Source of the DNA: Synechocystis sp. LKSZ1
GTDB taxonomy: Bacteria > Cyanobacteriota > Cyanobacteriia > Cyanobacteriales > Microcystaceae
DNA length: 64,000 bases
Assembly: GCF_040436315.1 (NCBI RefSeq)
Contig: NZ_AP031572.1
Location: forward strand, 992,001 to 1,056,000
Reading direction: 5' to 3'
The notes under the pieces: generated by a model
Seen by the model: the letters and a program-made list of their open reading frames with translations, nothing else
Told to the model about the DNA's origin: nothing
The model's database searches: none
Shown here: one piece after another, positions 16,401 through 26,418 of the stretch
Layout: every line of letters starts with the position of its first letter
Numbering within the stretch: position 1 is the stretch's first letter
Translations under genes and position numbers: made by a program

Positions 16401-17101
16401 GGATTGTCGGTGGCGATGGCTGGGCCTACGACATTGGCTACGGGGGCCTCGATCATGTCCTAGCCAGTGGCCGTAATGTCAATATCTTGGTCATGGATAC
16501 GGAAGTCTATTCCAATACTGGGGGCCAGGCCTCGAAAGCAACCCCCCGAGGGGCCGTCGCTAAATTTGCGGCGGGAGGGAAACCCTCTCCCAAAAAAGAC
16601 CTGGGGCTAATGGCCATGACCTACGGCAATGTCTATGTGGCTAGTATCGCCATGGGGGCCAAAAATGAGCAATCGATCCGGGCTTTCCTGGAAGCGGAGG
16701 CTTATCCAGGCGTGTCGCTGATTATTGCCTACTCCCACTGCATTGCCCACGGCATCAATATGACCACGGCTATGAACCATCAAAAAGAACTGGTGGAGAG
16801 TGGTCGCTGGTTGCTCTACCGCTACAATCCCAGTCTGAGCCAAAGCGGTAAAAATCCCCTGCAATTGGATATGCGCGCGCCGAAAGTGCCGGTGGATCGC
16901 ACGATGTATCTGGAAAACCGTTTTTCGATGCTGGCCCGTAGTCAACCCGAGGCGGCCAAACAACTGCTGAAACTAGCTCAAGGGGATGTATCAACCCGTT
17001 GGGCCATGTACCAATACCTGGCCAATCGTCCCCTAGGCAATGGTCAGGGCAATGGGCACAGTCAATCGAGCGAGACCCCAAGGCCGGCGGAAATGGTTTA
17101 G
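13481..17101 (+). CDS. nifJ: Pyruvate:ferredoxin (flavodoxin) oxidoreductase
   Basis: A single-chain PFOR of 1206 residues, the normal length. It oxidises pyruvate to acetyl-CoA and CO2 and reduces ferredoxin or flavodoxin using thiamine diphosphate and three 4Fe-4S clusters. The N-terminus begins YATLDGNEAVARVAYRLSEV and ITPSSPMGEWAD. Two ferredoxin motifs, CVQCGKCVIVCP and CTGCGICVDVCP, lie near residues 690-760. The proximal-cluster cysteines are in CAGCGETPY, and the thiamine site is in GGDGWAYDIGYGG. It is ahead of a DHOD-like gene on the same strand, a common cyanobacterial pairing. It supports fermentation and redox balance. Confidence 0.96.
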   Translation: MRPKTYATLDGNEAVARVAYRLSEVIAIYPITPSSPMGEWADAWASEHRPNLWGTIPAVVEMQSEGGAAGAIHGALQSGSLTTTFTASQGLMLMLPNLYKIAGELTAAVIHVAARSLAAQGLSIFGDHSDVMAARQTGFALLASASVQEAQDLALIATATSLQTRIPALHFFDGFRTSHEVQKVELLNDDDLRVLIRDEDVLAHRQRALTPDRPVLRGTAQNPDVYFQARETVNPFYAEYPAVLERVMQAFGDLTGRKYRPFDYYGDPEAERVVILMGSGCETAQETVDALMAQGEKVGVLKVRLYRPFDAQRLLAALPPTVQKIAVLDRTKEPGSPGEPLYLDVVTAFAERGGILPKIVGGRYGLSSKEFTPAMVKGVLDNLQQSALKNHFTIGINDDVSLTSLPYDPQFSTEPASVVRAIFFGLGSDGTVGANKNSIKIIGEDTDNYAQGYFVYDSKKSGSVTVSHLRFGPNPIHSTYLIDRANFVACHQWEFIDKFDLVTPAMTGATLLLNSPYSVEEVWSKLPRPLQAQIITKQLKLYTINAYQVAREAGMGGRINTVMQVCFFALSGVLPKDEAIAAIKKSIRKSYGKKGEEIVQMNIKAVDATLDHLYEVPVPAEVDAEAPELKPLIADTAPAFVRDVLGKMMARQGDDLPVSALPCDGTYPTGTAKWEKRNVTQEIPVWDTDVCVQCGKCVIVCPHGVIRSKAYGEEQLQQAPTTFKSTGAKDHDWQGLKFTIQVAAEDCTGCGICVDVCPAKNKSQPRLRAINMAPQLPLREAERENWDFFLQLPNPDRRHLNLNKISHQQMQEPLFEFSGACAGCGETPYLKLVSQLFGDRMLVANATGCSSIYGGNLPTTPWTQNTEGRGPAWSNSLFEDNAEFGLGFRVSIDKQAEFAAELLQALATEIGESLVTEILSNAQQTEADIFEQRQRVETLKQRLGQLLASTEREQRAKLVMLQSLADYLVKKSVWIVGGDGWAYDIGYGGLDHVLASGRNVNILVMDTEVYSNTGGQASKATPRGAVAKFAAGGKPSPKKDLGLMAMTYGNVYVASIAMGAKNEQSIRAFLEAEAYPGVSLIIAYSHCIAHGINMTTAMNHQKELVESGRWLLYRYNPSLSQSGKNPLQLDMRAPKVPVDRTMYLENRFSMLARSQPEAAKQLLKLAQGDVSTRWAMYQYLANRPLGNGQGNGHSQSSETPRPAEMV

Positions 17102-17187
17102 CGAGAGGGTCACGATGGGGAGAGTATCCGCAACTTTCCCCTGTCTCGATAGTTAAGTAAACAGTTCATAAAATTGTGTTTAGAGAA

Positions 17188-17271
17188 ATGGGTTTAGATA
17201 TCCATACCTTTCCGGTTGATTTACTCTTTAGTATCGAAGATTTGCTTGATCCTGATTATTTACCTGAATAG
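17188..17271 (+). CDS. Possible 27-residue ORF
   Basis: An open frame of 27 codons between nifJ and the DHOD-like gene, beginning MGLDIHTFPVDLLFSIEDLL and ending acidic. I see no clear ribosome-binding site and do not know a family, so it may be chance. It is kept because the gap is otherwise empty and the peptide is amphipathic. Confidence 0.2.
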   Translation: MGLDIHTFPVDLLFSIEDLLDPDYLPE

Positions 17272-17304
17272 CCCCCTGTATTCCGACTTCCTAGGAGAAC
17301 GACG

Positions 17305-18345
17305 ATGAATCTGACAACAACTTATCTCGGTATGGCCCTGAAATCTCCCTTGGTGGTGGGTTCCTGTGCCCCCCTAACAGAGGATTTAAATAATCTTAAA
17401 AAAATGGAAGATGCTGGGGCCGCAGCCATTGTTTTACATTCCTTTTTTGAAGAACAATTACGACAAGAGCGCTTAGAATTGCACCATCACTTTACCCACG
17501 GGACGGAAAGCTTTGCCGAGGCCCTGAACTACTTTCCTGAACCCCAAGTCTTTCATCTGGGTTCAGAAGAATACCTCAGTCATATTCGCCAAGCCAAGGA
17601 AAGTCTAGAGATTCCAATCATTGCTAGCTTAAACGGTTCGACCCTCGGCGGCTGGCTTGATTATGCTCAACAAATTGAACAGGCTGGTGCCGATGCCCTT
17701 GAATTGAATATTTACTATCTGCCTACGGATCCCGAAGTTTCTGGTACGGAAATTGAAGAGAATTATCTGGATATTTTGCGGGTCGTCCGAGCTGAAGTTA
17801 AAATTCCGATTGCCGTTAAAGTAGCGCCCTTTTTTAGCAATACGGCCAACATGGCTAAACGTTTAGCGGAAACGGGAGCTGACGGCTTAGTCTTGTTTAA
17901 TCGTTTTTATCAGCCGGATTTTGACCTGGAAAATTTAGAGGTCTATCCCCACATTATCCTCAGTAGTCCCCAGGCCTTGCGGTTGCCGATGCATTGGATT
18001 GCACTTCTTTACGGCCGTATTCCCTGTGATCTAGCAGCTACCAGTGGCATTCACCACACCACCGATATCCTCAAAATGCTGATGGCTGGGGCCAAAATTA
18101 CCCAGCTGGTGAGTGTTTTACTACGCTATGGCATTGATTACCTAGCCACCCTGGAAAGCAATTTGCGGGATTGGCTGGTAGAACACGACTATGAATCGGT
18201 GGCCCAGATGCAGGGCAGTCTTAGCCAACTCCATTGTCCTGACCCCACGGCCTTTGAACGGGTTCAGTACATCAAGGCCCTGCAAAGCTATCTGCCGGCC
18301 TGGCGAACCCTCGACAATAACGAAGCCGAAGAAGCATTGCACTAA
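17305..18345 (+). CDS. Dihydroorotate dehydrogenase-like protein
   Basis: 346 residues with the FMN-binding TIM-barrel pattern of the DHOD family: LGMALKSPLVVGSCAPL at the start, SLNGSTLGGW, ALELNIYYLP, IPIAVKVAPFF, GLVLFNRFYQPD and TSGIHHTTDILKMLMAGA. These proteins resemble the dihydropyrimidine or dihydroorotate dehydrogenases but usually exist beside the true pyrD. In cyanobacteria they often follow nifJ. The substrate is not established. The ATG is preceded by AGGAG at the right distance (CCTAGGAGAACGACG). It lies 47 bases ahead of pfkA, probably in the same transcript. Confidence 0.85.
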   Translation: MNLTTTYLGMALKSPLVVGSCAPLTEDLNNLKKMEDAGAAAIVLHSFFEEQLRQERLELHHHFTHGTESFAEALNYFPEPQVFHLGSEEYLSHIRQAKESLEIPIIASLNGSTLGGWLDYAQQIEQAGADALELNIYYLPTDPEVSGTEIEENYLDILRVVRAEVKIPIAVKVAPFFSNTANMAKRLAETGADGLVLFNRFYQPDFDLENLEVYPHIILSSPQALRLPMHWIALLYGRIPCDLAATSGIHHTTDILKMLMAGAKITQLVSVLLRYGIDYLATLESNLRDWLVEHDYESVAQMQGSLSQLHCPDPTAFERVQYIKALQSYLPAWRTLDNNEAEEALH

Positions 18346-18392
18346 TCCCGTTAATTGAACCATAACTGTAATTCTTGATGGAGGAGATTCCC

Positions 18393-19550
18393 ATGGCTAA
18401 TCCCAAACGTATCGGTATTCTCACCAGTGGTGGGGACTGTCCTGGTCTGAATGCCGTTATCCGAGCCGTGGTTAAGGCCTCGGCCCTCAAGGGCTGGGAG
18501 GTCTTTGGTATTCCCTACGGGACTGATGGCTTTATTGAAGTAGCCCACGGCAAATATCAGGCCGAAGATTTGCTCTTAAGCAAACATGGCTACGCGCTCC
18601 CTGGTATGCTCAAGGGCCTGGATGTGTTGCAGTTCCTGAGTGGTAGCATTCTCGGTTCCCTGAGTAAAGGCCACCCGGAAAACCCGGAAATTGCCGCGGC
18701 GATTCTTCAGGGATACGCCTTGCTTAACCTGGATGCCCTGATCGTGATTGGTGGCGATGGCAGTCTTGATATTATCTACGATCTAGCCCAGAAAGGCCAG
18801 TGGAATATTATTGCCATTCCTAAAACCATTGATAATGATGTTCCCTTTACCGAGTGGGCCGTTGGTTTTACCACGGCGGTAGATATTGTGACCCAGGCCC
18901 TTTATGATCTGACCTTTACCGCCGCCAGTCATGAGCGCGTTATCATTGTCCAAGTCATGGGCCGGGATGCTGGCCACTTGGCGCTTCATGCGGGGATTGC
19001 AGGGGGAGCCGATATGATTTTGATTCCCGAATTAACGCCGGCCCTCACCGTCGAAATGATCGAGGGATGCTGTCAGCAACTGATGAAACTCCGCCACGCT
19101 GGTCGCCACTTCGCCCTGATTGTCATTTCCGAAGGCGTCCACGATCTAGAGGGCCGAAAGGAAAAATATATTGCCGATTACCTGGCCGACAAAATTAGTC
19201 AGGTCAGTCAACGCCTGTGTGACAGTCCGGATCCCCGCTATTGTGACCTCCAGGCCCTAGACATCCGCGCCACTACCCTCGGCCATATCCAGCGGAGCGG
19301 AACGCCCCTTTCCATTGACCGTCTCCTCGCTACTTTTTTTGGTATTAAAGCCGTCGAACTGATCGAAGAGGAGCACTTTGATGAAGTCGTCGTTTGGCAA
19401 AATGGCCAGGTACAGAGCATTCCCCTCAAACCGATTATTACCATCATCAAACAGTGCCACCAGGAGAAGCGTTGTGCCTTTCCCGTTGACCCCGAAGGTT
19501 TTATCGTTAAAACGGCCCGCTCCCTCGGCATTTACTTAGGCGAAACTTGA
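18393..19550 (+). CDS. pfkA: 6-phosphofructokinase
   Basis: Phosphofructokinase of 385 residues. It phosphorylates fructose 6-phosphate in glycolysis. The start is the ATG at 18393, with GGAGGAG ten bases ahead. The nucleotide loop [13 protein letters not shown] is at the N-terminus. GGDGS (rather than GGDD) predicts ATP rather than pyrophosphate as donor. The catalytic segment PKTIDNDV carries a Lys as in the long, mixed-type PFKs. [13 protein letters not shown] follows. It is grouped with nifJ and the DHOD-like gene, which places upper and lower ends of sugar catabolism side by side. Confidence 0.93.
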   Translation: MANPKRIGILTSGGDCPGLNAVIRAVVKASALKGWEVFGIPYGTDGFIEVAHGKYQAEDLLLSKHGYALPGMLKGLDVLQFLSGSILGSLSKGHPENPEIAAAILQGYALLNLDALIVIGGDGSLDIIYDLAQKGQWNIIAIPKTIDNDVPFTEWAVGFTTAVDIVTQALYDLTFTAASHERVIIVQVMGRDAGHLALHAGIAGGADMILIPELTPALTVEMIEGCCQQLMKLRHAGRHFALIVISEGVHDLEGRKEKYIADYLADKISQVSQRLCDSPDPRYCDLQALDIRATTLGHIQRSGTPLSIDRLLATFFGIKAVELIEEEHFDEVVVWQNGQVQSIPLKPIITIIKQCHQEKRCAFPVDPEGFIVKTARSLGIYLGET

Positions 19551-19604
19551 CAGTCGGCCCTAGAAGTGCGATAGTGATAGTTTGTGTGAACTTTACTTTA
19601 ATAA

Positions 19605-20954
<1,350 letters not shown>

Positions 20955-21010
20955 TTTGACTACTACCCCGATTTTTGTATCTAGATCCTTTTATTTAACT
21001 GTTGCTACCT

Positions 21011-21319
21011 ATGTCTGTCTCCATTGAATGTCAAAAACGTCCTGAGAAAAGTAATCCCCGCGCCCTGCGTCGGGAAGGCCTGATTCCGGCCACCCTCTAC
21101 GGCCACAATGGTGCTGAATCTATTTCTCTCACGGTCGATCATAAAGAGGCTACCACCCTGTTGCGCTACGCGAAGGTTAACGAAACCCTCGTTGATGTGA
21201 AAATTCCTGACCTCTCCTGGGAAGGTAAGGCCCTGATCCGTGAAGTCCAAGCCCACCCCTGGAAGCGGAATTTATACCACCTCAGCTTTTTCTATCAAGC
21301 CAATCCCACCGAGGCTTAA
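21011..21319 (+). CDS. rplY: Ribosomal protein bL25 (short form)
   Basis: 102 residues from the ATG at 21011. It corresponds to the N-terminal 5S-rRNA-binding domain of the L25/CTC family, without the extra TL5 domain. The sequence opens with SIECQKRPEKSNPRALRREG, then LIPATLYGHNG, and ends with HLSFFYQANPTEA. The ATG was chosen over a TTG three codons upstream. It follows purA closely. Confidence 0.92.
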   Translation: MSVSIECQKRPEKSNPRALRREGLIPATLYGHNGAESISLTVDHKEATTLLRYAKVNETLVDVKIPDLSWEGKALIREVQAHPWKRNLYHLSFFYQANPTEA

Positions 21320-21464
21320 GGGTCTGTTTGACAAGCCACCCTGCCCCCCAAGATTGGGGAAAACTCAGGGCCAGTTCCCCAGATGAGGGGATTTAGAAGG
21401 CAAAATCAGACGTTACCAACAAGTTCTAAGACGCAGGTCTTACCGAATATCGAGCTGATTCTAT

Positions 21465-21493
21465 ACCTCCAAGCCTGGCTGGGGGTATTTTTT
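21465..21493 (+). terminator. Candidate intrinsic terminator
   Basis: ACCTCCA (21465-21471) pairs with TGGGGGT (21480-21486, one G-U pair), loop of eight bases, followed by ATTTTTT. It lies about 145 bases beyond rplY and just before the GNAT gene. Confidence 0.45.
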
Positions 21494-21564
21494 CTGGGGA
21501 AAATCCTTCTAGAAGCCGGGAGAAAACCGTTAAGATGGGGTCAACCGGTAATCTTCTCAGACCC

Positions 21565-22788
21565 ATGACCATTGCAAATGAGGCTCCGACGGTGCTAATT
21601 CGCCCCGTTCAATACCGCGATTTGGAAAATCTCAATCCGCTCTTAGAGCGACCCGTGGAGTTAGGCCAATATCCGACGGATTTGAGCTTGCCAGAACAAT
21701 TGGAGCAGGTACGCTTTTGGTATGGTCTGATCAAGTTTTTGCAATGTTTCCCCAATCCGCTCCAGCACCTTTTTTCCGGTTACGTCGCCGAAGAGGTTGC
21801 GTCTGGTCGCCTGGGGGGATTCGTCCAAATTGCCCCCTTCAACAGTAGCCGCAGTACCTGGCGGGTAGAACGGGTACTCCTTGACTCCTCTGCTATTCAG
21901 CCTGATTTGGTGACCGATCCCAAGGGCCTAGGCTCCCAATTATTGCGCTACTGCTTTGAGCGAGTCTGGGAGGCCAGAACTTGGTTACTGGAAGTAAATA
22001 TCCAGGCCAAGAATAGTTTGGCCCTCTACCGTCAGAATGGTTTCCAACCCCTGGCCCAGATGACCTACTGGTCTTTGTCCCCCGACCGTCTGGCCCTGCT
22101 GGCCAATAATGACCCCGATTTACCGAATCTTTTGCCCGTGAGCAATGCGGATTCTTTCCTGCTCTACCAGTTAGATTGTGTTTCTATGCCGCCTCTCCTG
22201 CGTCAGGTCTTCGACCGTCATGGCCAGGATTTTAAAGTTCGTTTTCTCCCCTCCCTGGTAACGCGCCTGCAACATCGTCTTCACCAACGCCAGGAAGTCA
22301 GTGGTTATGTTTTTGAACCCCAGAGAAAAGCAGCCATTGCCTACTTCAAGCTCATTATTTCTAAAAAGGGTGTCCGTCCCCACCAGGCCGAATTAACGGT
22401 GCATCCAGCCTATACCTGGCTCTATCCCAAATTACTCGTTCACATGGCCCGCTTGGTGCATCATTTGCCGGAGCAGTCTTTGGAATTGATGTCTGCCGAC
22501 TACCAACACGAACGGGAGGAATATTTAGAGCAATTGGGGGCCCAACGAGTGGAACATACCCTGCTGATGTCGCGTTCCGTCTGGCATAAGCTCAAAGAAA
22601 CCAAACCCGAACGCCTGCAATTGTCGGAAGTGCTCCAGGGCCTGCACCCAGCTCCGCGTTCTGCGATTCCTAGCCGCATGTCCCTGCTCAATCTGGCCCT
22701 CAAAGCCAAACCAGAGGAGACGACTGGAGAGGTTCCAGATAGCCGGCCGCCCTCGGATACCCTGCCTAAAAATGGTCACCATGTCTAA
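21565..22788 (+). CDS. GNAT family N-acetyltransferase
   Basis: 407 residues from the ATG at 21565 (another ATG at 21535 is in frame but lies within a weaker context). The N-terminal half holds a GNAT fold: VLIRPVQYRDLENL, then GGFVQIAPF, then GLGSQLLRYCFERVW and a LEVNIQAKNSLALYRQNGF segment typical of motif A/B. The C-terminal half looks like a second degenerate GNAT-like region (HPAYTWLYPKLLVHMARLV) followed by a Pro-rich tail. The substrate is unknown. It is followed 9 bases later by ruvX. Confidence 0.78.
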   Translation: MTIANEAPTVLIRPVQYRDLENLNPLLERPVELGQYPTDLSLPEQLEQVRFWYGLIKFLQCFPNPLQHLFSGYVAEEVASGRLGGFVQIAPFNSSRSTWRVERVLLDSSAIQPDLVTDPKGLGSQLLRYCFERVWEARTWLLEVNIQAKNSLALYRQNGFQPLAQMTYWSLSPDRLALLANNDPDLPNLLPVSNADSFLLYQLDCVSMPPLLRQVFDRHGQDFKVRFLPSLVTRLQHRLHQRQEVSGYVFEPQRKAAIAYFKLIISKKGVRPHQAELTVHPAYTWLYPKLLVHMARLVHHLPEQSLELMSADYQHEREEYLEQLGAQRVEHTLLMSRSVWHKLKETKPERLQLSEVLQGLHPAPRSAIPSRMSLLNLALKAKPEETTGEVPDSRPPSDTLPKNGHHV

Positions 22789-22797
22789 GTTGCAAGC

Positions 22798-23238
22798 ATG
22801 GAACGGATCTCGGCTCTGGGTTTAGATGTTGGCAAAAAGCGTATCGGCATTGCTGGCTGTGATGGTACGGGCCTGGTAGCGGCCGGATTGATGACCCTAG
22901 AGAGAACATCCTTTACCCAAGATTGTCAACAACTCCAGGCCCTTATTCAAGAACGGGAGATTACCCTTTTGGTCGTTGGCCTGCCCTACAACCTCGACGG
23001 GAGTCTGGGATTTCAGGCCAAACAGGTGCAAAAATTTGCTCGATGTTTGGCCGAGGCCCTGCAACTTCCTGTTGAATACGTTGACGAACGGCTTACCTCC
23101 GTAGAGGCAGAAAATCAACTCAAGGCCCAAAAACGTTTTTCCACCTATAACAAGGGCCTGATTGACCAACAGGCCGCCCAAATTATTTTGCAACAATGGC
23201 TCGACCAACGCCGTCACCGCCAGTTCCCTAGGGATTAG
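22798..23238 (+). CDS. ruvX: Putative pre-16S rRNA nuclease / Holliday junction resolvase YqgF
   Basis: 146 residues of the RNase-H-like YqgF family. LGLDVGKKRIGIAG carries the first catalytic Asp, LLVVGLPYNLDGS the second motif, and VDERLTSVEAE the third acidic group. The family acts in 16S rRNA 5' maturation and has also been assigned Holliday junction cleavage. It overlaps the end of the convergent DUF3685 gene by 11 bases. Confidence 0.93.
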   Translation: MERISALGLDVGKKRIGIAGCDGTGLVAAGLMTLERTSFTQDCQQLQALIQEREITLLVVGLPYNLDGSLGFQAKQVQKFARCLAEALQLPVEYVDERLTSVEAENQLKAQKRFSTYNKGLIDQQAAQIILQQWLDQRRHRQFPRD

Positions 23239-24907
23239 ATTTTTCCTGGTTTGGTTGGGGACGATAGCGGTTTTCCTGCCAGGTATTACCAATGCCCTGG
23301 AGGACGCCTTTGACCACCAGACCTGCGGCCCGGCCAATAACCTGGGTCAAGAAGAAGACTAAACCATGGCCAAGAAAACGCACAATGGCCTGGAGTCGAG
23401 GGGAGGCTGCATCCCGGAGTTCGAGCAAAACCGTTACTAACCAGGGCAATCCTTGCAGTTGCTCGAGTTCGTTTTGACGAGGCGCGTAAACCGGCTGACA
23501 CGTGATCCCCTGGGGGGTGAAATAAAGTAGGGTGTGCTGACTTTCAAAAATTTGCTTAGGCTCTAACCAATATTGACTCAATCGATAATACCAGGCCAGA
23601 TTATTGCGAAAGCGAGCAATTTCCCGAGAGGATAACAGCTTAGAGACGTAGAGGGCCTTTTTGATCGTCTCGGATTCAGAAAAGTAATTTAGCGTAAAGG
23701 TCATGGCCCCGTTGGCGATCTGAATAATCAGATTCGCTTGGTACAGTTCCCAGGGCCAGGAGACGGTATCAGTAGGGCCAGGGCCTTCTGCAACAGGGGC
23801 TAAGAGGAATTGTTCTAAAACAGCCTGTGCTCGGGGAATCGTTCCTAGACTTTCCCGCTGAATAATCGGCTTATAGCTCTCCAAAAGGCCCTGGAGTTGG
23901 TCTAACTGCCAACCTTCTTGAGGGTTGAGGTGGGGACCTAAAAAACTGAGGGTCACCCCTTGCCAGATTTCGGCCAACAGACTGCTGGGCTCCTGGGGCA
24001 ACTGCTCCGGCCGAATATTCAGACTCCGGAGTTGTTCTAAGGTGTCCTGGAATTTTTGCCAGGCCAGGGCCAAAAGCACTTGCCGCTGATTCGGATTGAG
24101 CGCATCAAGGGCCAGGGGAATTGGGGTCAAATTTTGGCCATTGAACTGGGGAATCAGCCGCTCGCCTTCTCCAAGCTTGGCAGAGAGGGGAATTAAAGCG
24201 ATAGGGCCATAGGTGCCTAGAGAAGCAGGCCGGGTTTCACTGGGAGAGTCTCCCCACTGCGCTGCTTGAACCTGATGTAAACGCCGGAGCTTGGCAGGCA
24301 TTAATGTTTCGACAATCTGTTGAGCTAGGCGTAATTCTCGCCGTCGTCCCTGGAGAAACAGAGCATCAAAAGCCGAAAGGCTTGGCTGTTGACTGGCCTG
24401 TTGTAGGGCCTGGCGTTGGGACTCAATTTGTTCTAATCCTCCCCTAAACCCGCGCCAGAGCCATTGTTGGGCCGGGGAAAGGGCCTGATAGGTGGGTAGG
24501 CCCTGGGGATTTGCCCAGCACAAGCCGCCTTGGTGAATTTCCGAAAAACCCGCCGTCAATTCCGCCATTGGGGTTCCTTTAGGAAAGTAGCCTTCAATGC
24601 CTAGGTTCCGGGCTCGTAGGAGTTGTTCGTATTCTAGACTGGCGGTCAATAAACAAATTTTTAGAGAGGGATAGGTTCGCCGCAAAAACCAGCATTGCTC
24701 CCAACCGGCGACTGGCTCCGTCAGTACTAACGGATCTAAGATTATCAAATCCGGGAGGGTTGATAACCAATTGGCTGCAGCCTCTGTCACCCGGGACATC
24801 TGGGCCAGAACCTGGAACTGGGGATAGTTTAGCAGGGCCGTCACCAAACCCAGACGAAAAACGGCATCTTCATCAATAACGAGAAGTGTTAGGGGACGGT
24901 CACTCAC
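23228..24907 (-). CDS. Receiver-domain protein with DUF3685 (Ycf55-like)
   Basis: 559 residues. Residues about 1-125 form a response-regulator receiver: LLVIDEDAVFRLGL has the acidic pair, LIILDPLVL the phospho-acceptor Asp, and FPKGTP the Lys. The remaining about 430 residues are the DUF3685 region related to the plastid protein Ycf55. It contains no recognised DNA-binding motif. The family is restricted to cyanobacteria and red-algal plastids and its output is not known. The 3' end overlaps ruvX. Confidence 0.85.
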   Translation of the reverse strand: MSDRPLTLLVIDEDAVFRLGLVTALLNYPQFQVLAQMSRVTEAAANWLSTLPDLIILDPLVLTEPVAGWEQCWFLRRTYPSLKICLLTASLEYEQLLRARNLGIEGYFPKGTPMAELTAGFSEIHQGGLCWANPQGLPTYQALSPAQQWLWRGFRGGLEQIESQRQALQQASQQPSLSAFDALFLQGRRRELRLAQQIVETLMPAKLRRLHQVQAAQWGDSPSETRPASLGTYGPIALIPLSAKLGEGERLIPQFNGQNLTPIPLALDALNPNQRQVLLALAWQKFQDTLEQLRSLNIRPEQLPQEPSSLLAEIWQGVTLSFLGPHLNPQEGWQLDQLQGLLESYKPIIQRESLGTIPRAQAVLEQFLLAPVAEGPGPTDTVSWPWELYQANLIIQIANGAMTFTLNYFSESETIKKALYVSKLLSSREIARFRNNLAWYYRLSQYWLEPKQIFESQHTLLYFTPQGITCQPVYAPRQNELEQLQGLPWLVTVLLELRDAASPRLQAIVRFLGHGLVFFLTQVIGRAAGLVVKGVLQGIGNTWQENRYRPQPNQEKSNP

Positions 24908-25030
24908 AACATAGCCTACACAACAGAAGAATTGCCCCCTATTTTAGGACAAGGATTTAACTTCTTTCCCGGAAGTCTCGAAATCCCCTAGCATGGGATC
25001 AGGCTTTCACTGAATTTTGTCATCTGTACT

Positions 25031-25600
25031 ATGTTAAATCTCGCTCCTCCTTTCAAATCCCTTTGCCTATTACTTATTCTGGGGCTGAGTTTGGCCCTGA
25101 CTGCCTGTGCAGGTATTGGCTTAGCCAGTCTCCAGCGCTACGCCGACACCAAAGATGGCTATGAATTTCTCTATCCCAACGGCTGGATTGCGGTGGATGT
25201 GAAAAATGCCTCGCCTGGAGTCGATGTAGTTTATCGAGATCTAATTGAGCGCAGTGAAAATTTAAGCGTAATTATCAGTGAGATTGCCAGCAATAAATCC
25301 CTCCAGGATCTTGGCTCCCCGACCGATGTCGGCTATCGCTTTTTGAAAAAAATTAACGGTGAGAGCAGTGACCGCCAAGCAGAATTAATTAGTGCTGAAG
25401 AACGGGAAAACCAGGGTAGAACCTACTACAACCTAGAGTACAGAGTCACTCTTGCCAATCAAGCCCAACGCCACGACCTGGCCAGTGTCACCACCAATCG
25501 CGGTAAGCTGATCACCTTTAATCTGTCCACCACTGAAGAACGCTGGCCCAAGGTTCACGACCTGTTTGAAACGGTAGCGAGTTCCTTTAGCGTCTACTAA
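25031..25600 (+). CDS. cyanoP: CyanoP, PsbP-domain lipoprotein of photosystem II
   Basis: 189 residues. The N-terminus is a lipoprotein signal with lipobox LTAC, so the mature protein would be anchored by Cys26 on the lumenal side of the thylakoid. The PsbP fold follows: LQRYADTKDGYEFLYPNGW, VDVVYRDLIERSENLSVII, a central GYRFLKKI, and a final strand pair ending ETVASSFSVY. In cyanobacteria CyanoP helps photosystem II assembly rather than acting as a stoichiometric oxygen-evolving subunit. It is divergent from the DUF3685 gene. Confidence 0.93.
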   Translation: MLNLAPPFKSLCLLLILGLSLALTACAGIGLASLQRYADTKDGYEFLYPNGWIAVDVKNASPGVDVVYRDLIERSENLSVIISEIASNKSLQDLGSPTDVGYRFLKKINGESSDRQAELISAEERENQGRTYYNLEYRVTLANQAQRHDLASVTTNRGKLITFNLSTTEERWPKVHDLFETVASSFSVY

Positions 25601-25819
25601 ACCTAAGTTCACGCTCAGAACTCCTTGCTGATCTCTAGAATAAAAAAAGAGGCGTCGAGCTATCTGAGCTTCAACAATTGCCTCAGTAAGATAAGGCTTT
25701 CAGCCTATTCTGAGCAAAGGAAAATGCTTCAGACGGAGGGGTAATCATCTATCGCCCTAATCTGGAGGATTGGGGCAATCCATGGCTAGGGATCTCATCT
25801 TAAACTGTACTCTTCAAAG

Positions 25820-26344
25820 ATGTGTAATGAACTCATTGCAAAAATCAAGCAGGCTTTTGCCCATGTAAATTATCCTGGTGACGACAGCCTTACAGACAAC
25901 CACAACGGTGACGAACCCACAGCTCTTATCAAAGCGTTCTTCAGGAAAACCGACTGGCAGAAGCTTGATGCCAAGTTTCTTGACCAAACTCCTGATGGTT
26001 GGGGAAGTGCTTTATCATTCTTTTCTAATGCTGCGTTTCAATTTTATCTTCCGGCTTACATGATTGCTGATATTCGTGGCGAATTGCTCCTCTCTGACCC
26101 ATCTATTCGTCTGTGTTCGAGCTTGGTATCTATGGTGGAAAACAAGAAAATTGCCAAGGTTTGGGGGGGCGGCACGATGGGAGAACGGGCCCGTGAAGAA
26201 TTTGCTCACTATGATGCCCAACAAGTATCCGCTATTGTTAGCTATCTTTGGTGGAAACTCGAAGCCAGCGACGATTACAACCCAATGATTGAGCAAGCTA
26301 TGGAAAACTATTGGCTAAACCGTGATGCAGGTAGTTGCAGGTAG
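25820..26344 (+). CDS. Hypothetical protein (DUF6714-like)
   Basis: 174 residues, soluble, acidic, with no signal sequence. The arrangement (ELIAKIKQAFAHV at the start, then FLDQTPDGWGSALSFFS, a FYLPAYMIADI segment, and EEFAHYDAQQVSAIVSYLWW near the end) resembles DUF6714 proteins, as far as I can judge by eye. The function is unknown. The gene lacks the GGCC-rich words of its neighbours, and its 3' end carries a short direct repeat (GCAGGTAGTT twice). It may be a recent arrival between cyanoP and the LOG-family gene. Confidence 0.6.
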   Translation: MCNELIAKIKQAFAHVNYPGDDSLTDNHNGDEPTALIKAFFRKTDWQKLDAKFLDQTPDGWGSALSFFSNAAFQFYLPAYMIADIRGELLLSDPSIRLCSSLVSMVENKKIAKVWGGGTMGERAREEFAHYDAQQVSAIVSYLWWKLEASDDYNPMIEQAMENYWLNRDAGSCR

Positions 26345-26418
26345 TTATTATTGAGGTTGACTTAAGAAACATGAGCAATGAACTCACTTTTGGGGAAGAT
26401 ACTGCTCGCTTCCTATAC

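Noticed and set aside
21340-21375. Terminator made of CCCCAAGATTGGGG after rplY
   Set aside because: The stem is short and no T-run follows on either strand. The hairpin at 21465-21493 is the better candidate.
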